64,000 nt of DNA, from positions 2,232,001-2,296,000 of the forward strand of contig NW_022881603.1 of assembly GCF_003369915.1 (NCBI RefSeq), in the 5' to 3' direction. Origin of the DNA: Drosophila miranda (Eukaryota; Arthropoda; Insecta; Diptera; Drosophilidae). The notes under the pieces were generated by a model. That model did not search any database. It was not told where the DNA came from and saw only the letters and a list, made by a program, of their open reading frames with translations. The translations under genes were made by a program, and so were the position numbers. Below are positions 34,511 through 44,652 of this stretch, piece after piece. Position 1 is the stretch's first letter, and every line of letters begins with the position of its first letter.

Positions 34511-34882
34511 TGTTCGGAGCAGAACCCAGCCGATTAGCTGCTTGCCAAATAGCACCTAATTTTTGGCCCTCAGCCGCTTATTTTGTTTGTTACTTATGTC
34601 TATGTCACTCATTTGTTTGTTAAAGCTCCGCGCTTGCTTGCCCTGCTAAACGCTCTCTGCCAGCTCGCTCTGCGCTATCTCCGCTTTGCGTCTGCCTACC
34701 GACGTCGGCCGAGCGAAGCTGCGCTTAGCGATCGGAGCGGCAATGTAAAGGGCAGGCAAGCCACACTTGCAATTTGGATGTCACGCATTAAAGAACATAT
34801 CGTAATTTTATTTCTGCGCCGAGTTTTATTTAATTCGAAATAATTAGTCGGCCGATTGGGGATAAAAAACATTATCTCCACA
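34511..34882 (+). repeat. BEL/Pao 3' LTR, unit B
   Basis: 372-bp LTR at exactly 6,625 bp from the unit A 3' LTR, again followed by AGCCT (34883-34887). Confidence 0.9.
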
Positions 34883-35049
34883 AGCCTAATGATTAAACTA
34901 GCACTCGATTACCCATTAATTAGTTGCACAATGGAATTAGTTAAGTAAACCAATAGTTAAGGTAAATAATGAAGTCGTTTGTTTCTCAGAATACTCAACG
35001 TACGAGTGTGTGCATAAACTTCATTCAGATAAGGCACGTCGTCTCAATA

Positions 35050-36150
35050 AAAACGAGGGGGAACGTTGTGAGTTGCTGCGGAGACCGCAACTCTACATTT
35101 ATACCCGATACTTAGTCAGTTTGGCTCTCCTCCGGCAGACGCCGCTAATATTAAACGACACGACAAAGAGTGCGTGCGAGAGAAAAGTCAGTCGGAGCGT
35201 GACGTCGGGCGCTGCATAGCCACTGCAAATTGATTTCTTGCTTTTGGCTATAAAAATTATCTGATCTGATCCAGATTCAGCAATCTGATAGATATGGTCA
35301 TTATCTATGATTCTGCGTTTTTAGTTTTCTCGAATGTGCAATATTGTGGATGCAACAGATTTTCGTCCTTTGTGTGGGCGGAAGGGGGTGGGGTGAAATT
35401 TTGAGATACACGTTTTATAGTAAGATCTAACAGGAGTGCGGATACCAAATTTGGTTACTCTAGCCTTAATAGTCTCTGAGATTTTTGAATATCCCCAGAT
35501 TTTCGTCCTTTGCGTGGGCGGAAGGGGGTGTGGCGAAATTTTGAAACAAACTCGTCTCGGTCCGATATATTAGGAGTGTGGATACCAAATTTGGTTGCTC
35601 TAGCTTTTATAGTCTCTGAGATCTAGGCGCTAAAGTTTTACTCTAAGCAAAGCCGCCTATGCTACGTGTGTGTTAGAGAGAGACAGGGCGAGAAAAAATG
35701 AAATTGTTTTCTTGATGCTGGCTATAATAATAATACGATCCAATTGAGATTCCGCAGTCTTAAAGATATGGTCATTCTCTACAATTCTACGTTTTTGGTT
35801 TTCTCATATCTTTAAAATTGTGGATGCCACAGATTTTCATCCTTTGTGGGGCGGAAGTGGGCGGGGCGAAGTTTTGAAATATTTTTGTAGCAGTGACATA
35901 TCACAGAAGTCTGGATCCAAAACATCGTTGCTCTAGCTCTTATAGTCTTTGAGCACTAGGCGCTGAAGGGGACGGACAGATGGACAGACGGACGGACGGA
36001 CAGACAGACAGGGCTCAATCGACTCGGCTATTGATGCTGATCAAGAATATATATACTTTATTGCGTCGGAAACGATTCCTTCTGGACGTTACACACATCC
36101 ACTTTTACCACAAATCTAATATACCCCAATACTCATTTTGAGTATCGGCT
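35050..36150 (-). mobile_element. ISY-like Helentron, nearly complete (minus)
   Basis: The most complete copy in the window: tail at 35050 (AACGAGGGGGAACG), middle modules, GACGG microsatellite at about 35975-36010, and head ending 'ctcattttgagtatcggcta' near 36150. Contains GAGAGAGACAGGGCGAG at about 35680. It sits 75-80 bp upstream of SLC46-like gene A. Confidence 0.88.
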
Positions 36151-36226
36151 ATAAAAAACCGATATCGAAATCAAAGAACGCATAAAACATTGAACTGTGA
36201 GGCCAAAATTCAATAACCGGACAAGC

Positions 36227-38535
36227 ATGGTTGAGAAGGCCTCGAATGCGTTTACGCTGGAAAAGCTCCGCAATCTGCAGTGGGGCAAAGTGTTCCATCT
36301 GTTCTATATAGAACCGGTTGTCTTCATGCTGCTCTTCTCGCACACCCTCTCTGGTGAGTGGACGTGGACCCGACACGACACACAGATTAATCTAACTTTA
36401 CAGCTATTGTGTTTCCAAATTGTGACCGGCTACAGGCACTATCCAGCGCAACCAGGTCATCTATCAGACGTGCACGGTGATATTCCACTACAACGAGTCC
36501 GATTGCAAGCAGCTGGACTCGAAGAACGCCAGCGCCGAGATAAATGTGTGTACAGCTCAGCTCTGGATCGGGGAATAGCGTTCATTTCCACATAACCACA
36601 GTGATTATTTGGAAACGAATCGCATTCCCAGCCAACTATTCGATATCTTATGACGCCTCCGCTCCCTTTGCAGGCCATTGAAACGGAGCTGCAGCCGTAT
36701 GTGGCCAATCTATTCCTCTCCCGCACGCTCCTGGAGAGCATTGTGCCGGCCTTCTGTGGCCTGTTCATCGGCTCCTGGTCGGATCACTATGGACGCAAGC
36801 CGCTGCTGATTGTCTCGATGATTGGTAAGCAGGAAAACACTTCCTTTGAGCAGTTCCACTTCATTTTTGGTCACATTTAGGATTTTCCGCCTCCTTCTTG
36901 ATGATGGCCGCCATCTGCGAGCTGTCCAGCTACTACATGGTCAATCCCTGGTGGTACATTATGGCCATTCGCTGCTGGGCGGAAACTGTGTGCTCTCTGT
37001 GGCAGCCTTTTGCTTCATATCGGATATAACGGACTGCAAGACGCGGCCCTACCGAATGATCTTCATGGAGTCGCTTTTCTTCATCGGGCTGACCAGCGGC
37101 TCGCTGCTCTCCAGCTTCGTGTACGCCGCCACCGGGGCAGTGGCGACCATATGTCTCTCCGGCTGCATTTCCACCTTCGCCACGCTGTTCATCATCTTTT
37201 TTGTGCCTGAGAGCCTCCACATTCGCCAGGCGGAGGATGCGAAGAATGCCACTGCCCTCAAGGGCGACACGTCGCAGGATGTGCCGATGACAGCCTGCGA
37301 ACTTCAGCTGTACTGCGTCGCCATCGATTGCCCGCCGAACATCCTGAACGATGCGCATGGGGAGAAGAGAAGACCCTGCGAGCTGCCCACGCCGGCGACT
37401 CCCGCCATGAGCTTCGACGACGACATGCTGGCCAAGTACGTGGAGCGGCTGCCCGAGAAGGCCAAGAGGGCCAGAGCCGAGTCGGAGGCGGCGGCCCGTA
37501 TCAAGAAGGCTGGCCTATTCAGTTTCATCCATATTAAAGATATGATTAACACTTACTTCAAGCTCGTCACAATGGCCATGTTCCTGTCAATTTTCGTCTT
37601 TGGTGAGTCTTCTCCGCAGTAATCCCAGAGCCTTATATAACCGAACGCTTGCTTCCAGATGGCGTGATGACTGTAATGTATTTGTTTGTGTGCGAAAAGT
37701 TCCACTGGACGGTGAGGGATTACACATTCTACGAGACGGTCAGTCATCTGGTGCCCATGATTGGAGCGCTAATCGGTTTCCTTGTTCTGCGGAAGGTAAA
37801 TTTCCTTTGATCTATGTACATATGTAGTATTGGCTTCCATTGATCTGAGCTCTATTCTGGCCGTAGGTTTTTCGCCTGTCGGTGGTTACGCTTGGCCTGC
37901 TGGCCTTCTTCTCGGAAATACTCAACAATCTCGCCAAGGGCTTTGCCACAATGCCCTGGCACATGTACTTCTCAGTAACCCTGGGCGTCTTCCGCTCCAT
38001 ATCGGGACCCATGTGCCGGACCATTGTTTCGAATATCGTGCCACCATCGGACTTGGGTGAGTTTCGCTATTTACGAGTACATCATATCCCGCATCACAGC
38101 TGTTTTCAATTGTGAAAATATTTGAACACTCTTGCAGGCAAGATTTTCTCCATTAAGAATGTGTTGCAATCGTTTGCCCCTTTTGGTAAGCCTCGTCACT
38201 GGTTTCTGCTTTCTGGTCCAGTAATTTCGATTTCTAAGCGAGAGTAGTACTGAAATTTGTATAGCTTCTAATTATCATACATTATCACAGTTGCCGCTCC
38301 GCTCTACACGCTAATCTACAAGCGGTCCCTCACCACATACCAGGGACTATTCAACTTTGTCAGCGCGTTCCTGTACCTGCTCTCGTTCATGTTCATTGGG
38401 TGAGTGTCGCCGAATCCGTAGAGGGAAAGAAGAAAGCCCCTCGGGGGCCCGCTAATTGATATTGTACATTCCTCTAGATGTGTCTTGCGCATCAAGTTCA
38501 GGCACAAGCAGCACTACGCCAAGGTGCTAAAGTGA
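36227..38535 (+). pseudogene. SLC46-like major facilitator gene A, frameshifted
   Basis: Nine exons (36227-36353, 36436-36545, 36674-36824, 36881-37602, 37659-37795, 37867-38056, 38138-38185, 38291-38399, 38478-38535) with good GT-AG sites. SLC46 proteins are 12-TM proton-coupled solute carriers related to the folate transporter. Seen here are TM1 after FYIEPVVFMLLF, the MFS loop GSWSDHYGRKPLL, FVPESL at the end of TM6, and SISGPMCRTIVS in TM10. Within exon 4 the frame jumps after WWYIMAI (about 36970) to SLLGGNCVLSVAAFCFISD, implying loss of a few bases and a premature stop. From memory the position beside Rme-8 fits D. melanogaster CG8008. Confidence 0.82.
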
Positions 38536-38927
38536 GGTGCTGCGGCGGATTTATGCCTAAATTAACATGTGATCATACCTAAGTAATAAAACTTTACGAG
38601 TCTACCGAATTTAATGATGCAAATCCAGCCAATTGCGTGTTTAATTTGTGTGAGAAGCGATCATCAAACATCAGTAATTCAGAAATACATATAACATTTT
38701 ATTTAATTACTTTTCAATATATTTTCTGAGATATATGGCTTACAATTGATTTGGCTCACAGCATCACTTTAATTTTTATTAATACTCATGCTTCTTCAAA
38801 GATCGTTTCCTTCAAGAGGTATTTGCGGTACATTCAAGTCCTTGATCAACTGCCAAATGCCTGATAGGCGGTGTTGCTTTCCATTGATTTCTTCATACCA
38901 AAGACAGTGCTGCATGGAAAACAAATA
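38536..38927 (-). pseudogene. 3' end of gene A plus a terminal exon of an unidentified minus-strand gene
   Basis: A polyadenylation signal (AATAAA) for gene A lies near 38586. On the minus strand, after an acceptor (TTTTCCATGCAG), about 36 codons run from 38905 to a stop at 38796. They read HCLWYEEINGKQHRLSGIW, then QLIKDLNVPQIPLEGNDL, with an AATAAA just beyond. Codon sense and signals suggest the last exon of a convergent host gene whose upstream part has been removed by the ISY/BEL insertions starting at 38928. The product is not recognised. Confidence 0.45.
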
Positions 38928-39179
38928 AAACGAGGAGGAACGTTGTGAGTTGCTGCGGACACCGCAACTCTACAGTTATACCCGATACTAAGTCAGTATG
39001 GCTCTCCTCCGGCAGACGCCGCTAATATTAAACGACACGACAAAGAGTGCGTGCGAGAGAGACAGAAAATCAGTCTGAGCGTGACGTCGGGCGCTGCGTA
39101 GCCACTGCAAATTGATTTGTTCCTATTGGCTATAAAAATGATCTGATCTGATCCAGATTCAGCAATCTGATAGATATGG
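38928..39179 (-). mobile_element. ISY-like Helentron tail fragment (minus)
   Basis: Tail (ACGAGGAGGAACGTTGTGAG) to 'tctgatagatatggt', then BEL LTR. Contains GCGAGAGAGACAGAAA near 39052. Confidence 0.82.
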
Positions 39180-39542
39180 TTGTGGAGATAATGTTTTTTA
39201 TCCCCAATCGGCCGACTAATTATTTCGAATTAAATAAAACTCGGCGCAGAAATAAAATTACGATATGTTCTTTAATGCGTGACATCCAAATTGCAAGTGT
39301 GGCTTGCCTGCCCGCTCCGATCGCTAAGCGCAGCTTCGCTCGGCCGACGTCGGTAGGCAGACGCAAAGCGGAGATAGCGAAGAGCGAGCTGGCAGAGAGC
39401 GTTTAGCAGGGCAAGCAAGCGCAAAGCTTTAACAAACAAATGAGTGACATAGACATAAGTAACAAACAAAATAAGCGGCTGAGGGCCAAAAATTAGGTGC
39501 TATTTGGCAAGCAGCTAATCGGCTGGGTTCTGCTCCGAACAT

Positions 39543-40508
39543 TCACCCCCGTTGGAAGGCAAAGGCTTTCAACAGATCCATCCTGAAGGGCAGAACCGCT
39601 ATTTTTCCAACGGCCCTCTTGAAGATGCTTGCTTGGGCACAGCTGGCGGCTACGCTGGGATGATCGTCGAACGCAGCAATCGGCGCTTCTTTACGAAGGC
39701 GGCTTGTCGTGATTACGTCTTGATCATCGGGAACCTCTGTAATTGCATAGAATGGCAGGAAATTTGGCAATGTAGAAACTGTTGAAAGTTGAATTTCTTT
39801 TGGCGTGGATATGTAGGTTTTTAATATATGGAAAAGTTCGCGCTGCAGTTCCTGATTCTCCGATCGCAGTTTTTCCACTTGCACCTGGCACTCGAGCAGC
39901 TGCTGTCTGCATTGCTGCTCTAAGTTTTGGTACTCCAGCGTTGTGGGTCGAAAATCGTCAATAGAGATGCACGAGGAATTTTCAAAAGCGGTTAAAGCTG
40001 CACGCTTTTTCTCCGAGCTATCAATGCTTCCTGATACTATCCAACGAAGTTTTGTCTCCTGCAATGTTGGCAATTGGGCTGATAGTCGAATCTGTCCGAC
40101 GCACATTAAATCGAAGAACAAACCAGAACCTATCAACAGATCGATACGTTGGGGCTTGGAGAAATTAGGATCAGCTAGTTTTAGATTATTCGGCATTGGC
40201 CAATCCTTTGCGTCTAAGCTGAAGTTAGGCTGCATTTCCGTAATTGAGTTGGTGACAATTGCAGCGAAGGAAGCTCGATAGCTTGCGTCCTGGGATTGTA
40301 CAACTATATGTACAGACTTGCTCGAAGGTAGAATGGAATCTCCGATTCCAGAGATGTGAACATAAGACGAGCGATGATCCAACTGCAACTGATCAGCAAG
40401 TCTAGATGTTACAAAGTTTGCCTGTGATGCAGAATCCAAAATGGCACGACATGGGATAAGTGCTCCATAACGATCTGTTACATGGACGAGGGCAGTAGGT
40501 AGCAACAC
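39543..40508 (-). CDS. Chimeric BEL protease plus coiled-coil protein
   Basis: 321-residue open frame. Residues 1-178 are the Pao protease-like region (CRAILDSASQANFVTSRLA, LIGSGLFFDLMCVGQ). Residues 180-250 have no counterpart in the BEL units A and B. They form a likely coiled coil, with LEYQNLEQQCRQQLLECQ, then VEKLRSENQELQREL. Residues 251-321 return to the degenerate C-terminal region (YAITEVPDDQDV, then IFKRAVGKIAVLP). The frame is open throughout, so the fusion may be selected within the element, or simply young. The source of the coiled-coil segment is unknown. Confidence 0.7.
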   Translation of the reverse strand: MLLPTALVHVTDRYGALIPCRAILDSASQANFVTSRLADQLQLDHRSSYVHISGIGDSILPSSKSVHIVVQSQDASYRASFAAIVTNSITEMQPNFSLDAKDWPMPNNLKLADPNFSKPQRIDLLIGSGLFFDLMCVGQIRLSAQLPTLQETKLRWIVSGSIDSSEKKRAALTAFENSSCISIDDFRPTTLEYQNLEQQCRQQLLECQVQVEKLRSENQELQRELFHILKTYISTPKEIQLSTVSTLPNFLPFYAITEVPDDQDVITTSRLRKEAPIAAFDDHPSVAASCAQASIFKRAVGKIAVLPFRMDLLKAFAFQRG

Positions 40509-41872
40509 GTTCTGGCTAGGCTGATATTTCTGGATCGAGGGGGAGGGCTAGAACACCCGCTTGTTAGAAGCACAGTCGCGGCCTCTTGCTGGATCGATTC
40601 CTCGGCCGGTGAAGAGGAAGATGAAGCACCAGTTCCCGATGGAATGTGGAGTAGCGTGTGATGTTTGGCCTGGCAATGCCTGCAAAGTCCTGACCTGCAC
40701 CTCTGCAATTCATGGCCTTTGTTGAGGCAGTTCAAACACAAGCGGCTCTTCTTTGCTTCTTTGTATCGTTCAAACGCAGAGAGATTCAGGAATGCCTGAC
40801 ATCTAGATATGTAATGCTCGGAGGAATTGCAATGGTTACATATGGGGTTAGAATGGTCGTTACTGGAGGTGATAAGGGTGACAGGTTTGTCTTCTCCCAC
40901 CTGTTGACTAGGACTTGTTGCCATGGCTGATCCCAAATTCTCCAGCATCCGACATCTCGCTTCCAAAAATGAGGCCATGCTTGACCACCGAGGCAATCCT
41001 GACGTCGGCAAGTTCTCTTCCCATTTCTCCTTTGTTTTGTGGTCCAGTTTCGTGCCTATGATGAAGATCAGCAACCCATCCGAAATCTCCTGCGGGGTCG
41101 CCAAGGTCTGAAGTGCACGCAAGTGCGAATTGATTTTGTCGCTGAGCGCGCGCAAGCCGATAGCTGAGCCCTTCTCCACCCCTTGCAGCCCGAAAATAGC
41201 CTTGACGTGTGCCTGAAAATGTAACAGTTTATTATCGAATCGCAACATTAGCAAATTCAACGCCTTGTCGTAATTCTCCTCAGAAAGTTCCAAGGAACGA
41301 ATCGTATCCAGCGCAGCACCATCTAGACATCCACGAAGATATTGGAATTTTTCGATGATTGGTATACGATGGTCTTTGTGCACCATTGTCGAGAACATCG
41401 AGTGGAATTCTGGCCAATCCATGTAGTTCCCCCCGAATCGCGGAAGCTGCAACTCGGGCATTCGAGAACGGCCTATACTATTATAGGCGAACAACGACGA
41501 ATTCCCCTCGAGAGTATGCCGAGCCGTTGAATTTGCAACATTTACCGTGCGAGCAGCCATCAACTCCCGCGACAGCCTGGACCTAACCTTCACATAAACA
41601 TTCGAAAAGTCCAGTCGGGCATCATGGGCTAACTGCAGGAAATCCAGCCTTTCAAGGCTCGTTTGAGCGGCATCGAAATCCGCATTCATTCGCTCGATTT
41701 GCTCTAAGCGAGCTTGAAGTTCTGCCTCATCTAACTCGGCAAGTTCTTCCTTGGTGAGAAAGCGATCCCTGGCCTTTAGTTGGCGCGCGATGGACTCGGC
41801 CTTGTGCTTGTAGAAATCTACATCACTCGGCATTGCTGCGTTCGCGACATTGGTAGGCTCAGGTGCTGCCAT
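40478..41872 (-). CDS. BEL/Pao Gag protein, intact frame
   Basis: 464 residues starting MAAPEPTNVANAAMPSD. The N-terminal half is helical (DUF1759-type, around PELQLPRFGGNYMDWPEFHS and YLRGCLDGAALDTI). The C-terminal part has a zinc-knuckle region: CNHCNSSEHYISRC, then CLNCLNKGHELQRC and CRHCQAKHHTLLH. Gag forms the particle that packages retrotransposon RNA. This is the only full Gag frame of this family in the window; the unit B copy is broken. It overlaps the next frame by about 31 bp, in a different phase. Confidence 0.85.
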   Translation of the reverse strand: MAAPEPTNVANAAMPSDVDFYKHKAESIARQLKARDRFLTKEELAELDEAELQARLEQIERMNADFDAAQTSLERLDFLQLAHDARLDFSNVYVKVRSRLSRELMAARTVNVANSTARHTLEGNSSLFAYNSIGRSRMPELQLPRFGGNYMDWPEFHSMFSTMVHKDHRIPIIEKFQYLRGCLDGAALDTIRSLELSEENYDKALNLLMLRFDNKLLHFQAHVKAIFGLQGVEKGSAIGLRALSDKINSHLRALQTLATPQEISDGLLIFIIGTKLDHKTKEKWEENLPTSGLPRWSSMASFLEARCRMLENLGSAMATSPSQQVGEDKPVTLITSSNDHSNPICNHCNSSEHYISRCQAFLNLSAFERYKEAKKSRLCLNCLNKGHELQRCRSGLCRHCQAKHHTLLHIPSGTGASSSSSPAEESIQQEAATVLLTSGCSSPPPRSRNISLARTCCYLLPSSM

Positions 41873-42301
41873 GTTGAGGTTTTAAAAGAGTCACTCAGCA
41901 CGACCGAAAAAGACACCCTGTATACGTATAAACGTGGGAACCGAAAGCAAAGGGATTACAGCTAATGCCTTTAGCTGTGCGGCTGTGCGAGCTGTCAGAT
42001 TCCGCTTTGTACTCCGCTTGTGTGTATTAGTGAGTTCGCTGCACTGCCTACCGCACTGCACTGACCGAATTGTCGCGACAGAGAAATTAATAGCCAGCAA
42101 TGCGTGTATGTAGGTGTATGTAAGTGTGTTTTAGCACCGAATTGTGCTTAACCGCCGAAAATTTGCTAGGGCTAACAAATGTCGATCGCGAATGATTATT
42201 TATTGACACTGCAACTCAGAGATCACGTCGGGGTCACCAAATTTTATGTGGAGATAATATTTTTTATCCCCAATCGGCCGACTAATTATTTCGAATTAAA
42301 T

Positions 42302-42989
42302 ACGAGGGGGAACGTTGTGAGTTGCTGCGGACACCGCAACTCTACAGTTATACCCGATACTAAGTCAGTATGGCTCTCCTCCGGCAGACGCCGCTAATAT
42401 TAAACGACACGACAAAGAGTGCGTGCGAGAGAGACAGAAAATCAGTCTGAGCGTGACGTCGGGCGCTGCGTAGCCACTGCAAATTGATTTGTTCCTATTG
42501 GCTATAAAAATGATCTGATCTGATCCAGATTCAGCAATCTGATAGATATGGTCATTATCTATGATTCTGCGTTTTTAGTTTTCTCGAATGTGCAATATTG
42601 TGGATGCAACAGATTTTCGTCTTTTGTGTGGGCGGAAGGGGGTGGGGTGAAATTTTGAGATACACGTTTTATAGTAAGATCTAACAGGAGTGCGGATACC
42701 AAATTTGGTTACTCTAGCCTTAATAGTCTCTGAGATTTTTGAATATCCCCAGATTTTCGTCCTTTGCGTGGGCGGAAGGAGGTGTGGCGAAATTTTGAAA
42801 CAAACTCGTCTCGTTCCGATATATTAGGAGTGTGGATACCAAATTTGGTTGCTCTAGCTTTTGTAGTCTCTGAGATCTAGGCTCTAATGTTTTACTCTAA
42901 GCAAAGCCGCCTATGCTACGTGTGTGTTAGAGAGAGACAGGGCAAGAAAAAATCAAATTGTTTTTTGATGCTGGCTATAATAATAATAC
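42302..42989 (-). mobile_element. ISY-like Helentron, minus, lacking head
   Basis: Starts at the tail (ACGAGGGGGAACGTTG) and ends at 'gctataataataatacg', where it meets a plus-oriented copy. The tail is joined directly to the truncated BEL LTR. Confidence 0.85.
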
Positions 42990-43718
42990 GTCCGTCCGTC
43001 TGTCCGTCCCCTTCAGCGCCTAGTGCTCAAAGACTATAAGAGCTAGAGCAACGATGTTTTGGACCCAGACTTCTGTGATATGTCACTGCTATAAAAATAT
43101 TTCAAAACTTCGCCCCGCCCACTTCCGCCCCCACAAAAGACGAAAATCTGTGGCATCCACAATTTTAAAGATATGAGAAAACCAAAAACGTAGAATTGTA
43201 GAGAATGACTATATCTTTAAGACTGCGGAATCTGAATTGGATCGTATTATTATTATAGCCAGCATCAAAAAACAATTTGATTTTTTCTTGCCCTGTCTCT
43301 CTCTAACACACACGTAGCATAGGCGGCTTTGCTTAGAGTAAAACATTAGCGCCTAGATCTCAGAGACTACAAAAGCTAGAGCAACCAAATTTGGTATCCG
43401 CACTCCTGTTCGATCTTACTATAAAACGTGTATCTCAAAATTTCGCGCAGAATCATAGATAATGACCATATCTATCAGATTGCTGAATCTGGATCAGATC
43501 AGATCATTTTTATAGCCAATAGGAACAAATCAATTTGCAGTGGCTACGCAGCGCCCGACGTCACGCTCAGACTGATTTTCTGTCTCTCTTGCACGCACTC
43601 TTTGTCGTGTCGTTTAATATTAGCGGCGTCTGCCGGAGGAGAGCCATACTGACTTAGTATCGGGTATAACTGTAGAGTTGCGGTGTCCACAGCAACTCAC
43701 AACGTTCCCCCTCGTTTC
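42990..43718 (+). mobile_element. ISY-like Helentron, plus, beginning at microsatellite
   Basis: Begins TCCGTCCGTCTGTCC, continues with the usual modules to the tail CGTTCCCCCTCGTTT, and has an internal deletion near 43445. With 42302-42989 it forms a large inverted arrangement. Confidence 0.85.
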
Positions 43719-43883
43719 TTTTGTTTTTAACTACTGATAAGAAGAACAAGCCACCTGGCCTGTAAATATTATAAGTACATATAAGTATATGCATTCATAT
43801 ATAAAATTGTCACCTATGTTATCATTTTGAATACTAGAGAGTTATAAAACGCACATAAACATAGATGCGCATATGAATGTGCA
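43719..43883. other. Short non-repeat spacer
   Basis: AT-rich sequence between the ISY tail and the Gypsy LTR. No gene is supported. It ends with TGCA, the target-site copy of the Gypsy element, and continues in kind beyond 50147. Confidence 0.5.
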
Positions 43884-44134
43884 AGTTAACACAATCGATC
43901 GAAAAAATATATAAAAACAAGATCAGCCGTTATACAGGGGATGTTGCCCAGCGACACCGGAGTTTTGGGTACGCAACAATGTTGCAGAACGAGCAGTGAG
44001 CGTCGGGAGTGCTGGGAACTTACTTGTAAGCAGTAGAGTAGTTCGGGGGGAGAAATCAACCGCGTCGGCCGTCGCCACGCCTATCTCAAACCGAATAAAA
44101 TAAAATAAAAATTGAAAGAAATAAAATTAAAATT
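43884..44134 (+). repeat. Gypsy-group 5' LTR
   Basis: 251 bp, starts AGTTAACACAATCGATCG and ends AAATTAAAATT, the AGT...ATT type of Gypsy-group elements. A 130-bp region just after it (44230-44510) contains a duplicated leader block (GCAGCATCTGGAAGACAAAG occurs twice, 115-120 bp apart). Confidence 0.9.
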
Positions 44135-44652
44135 GGCGCCCATCTAATTCGAACCCACGGCAAAACCTGAACCAGCGGCAAAAATTAAAAACCAATACAC
44201 GCAATTGAACATTAAAAAAAAAAAACAGATCCAGCAGCATCTGGAAGACAAAGAAGACACCATACTACCATACCCCATAAATTGTACACCATACACCATA
44301 AACCGTACACCATACACCACCATACACCTACCAACAAGAAGACATCAAGAAGCAGCTATACTAACATAGTATAAATCCAGCAGCATCTGGAAGACAAAGA
44401 AGACACCATACTACCATACACCATAAATTGTACACTATACACCATAAACCGTACACCATACACCACCATACACCTACCAACAAGAAGACATCAAGAAGCA
44501 GCTATACTAACATAGTTTATGACAAAGAACATGTGAGTAGAGTGTTCATTAAAAAAAAAAAAAAACTCAAAACCCCACATAAAACACAATTTAGTCTTGC
44601 AAGTTGATTGATAGTGAAATAAATAAAAACAGGTGCATTTTTTGTTTAGGTT

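Larger units (their letters stand above)
29319..34882 (+). mobile_element. BEL/Pao retrotransposon, unit B
   Basis: Partial 5' LTR (29319-29393), leader, gag region (from ATG 29768, MAAPEPTNVANAAMPSD), protease and RT start (30607-31660), an ISY insertion (31661-32077), the rest of polymerase (32078-34400) and the 3' LTR (34511-34882) followed by AGCCT. Gag is broken: a stop follows AELDENFKLA, and the PELQLPRFGG-type central part present in the minus-strand copy is deleted. It is the right-hand member of the 6,625-bp tandem duplication. Confidence 0.88.
39180..42301 (-). mobile_element. BEL/Pao derivative with polymerase replaced (minus)
   Basis: 3' LTR at 39180-39541 (362 bp, with a short deletion relative to the 372-bp form), two overlapping open frames, leader and a truncated 5' LTR (about 42248-42301) cut by an ISY element. 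Gag is intact over 464 residues. RT, RNase H and integrase are absent. The size and preserved frames suggest a non-autonomous family member rather than random decay. Confidence 0.85.
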
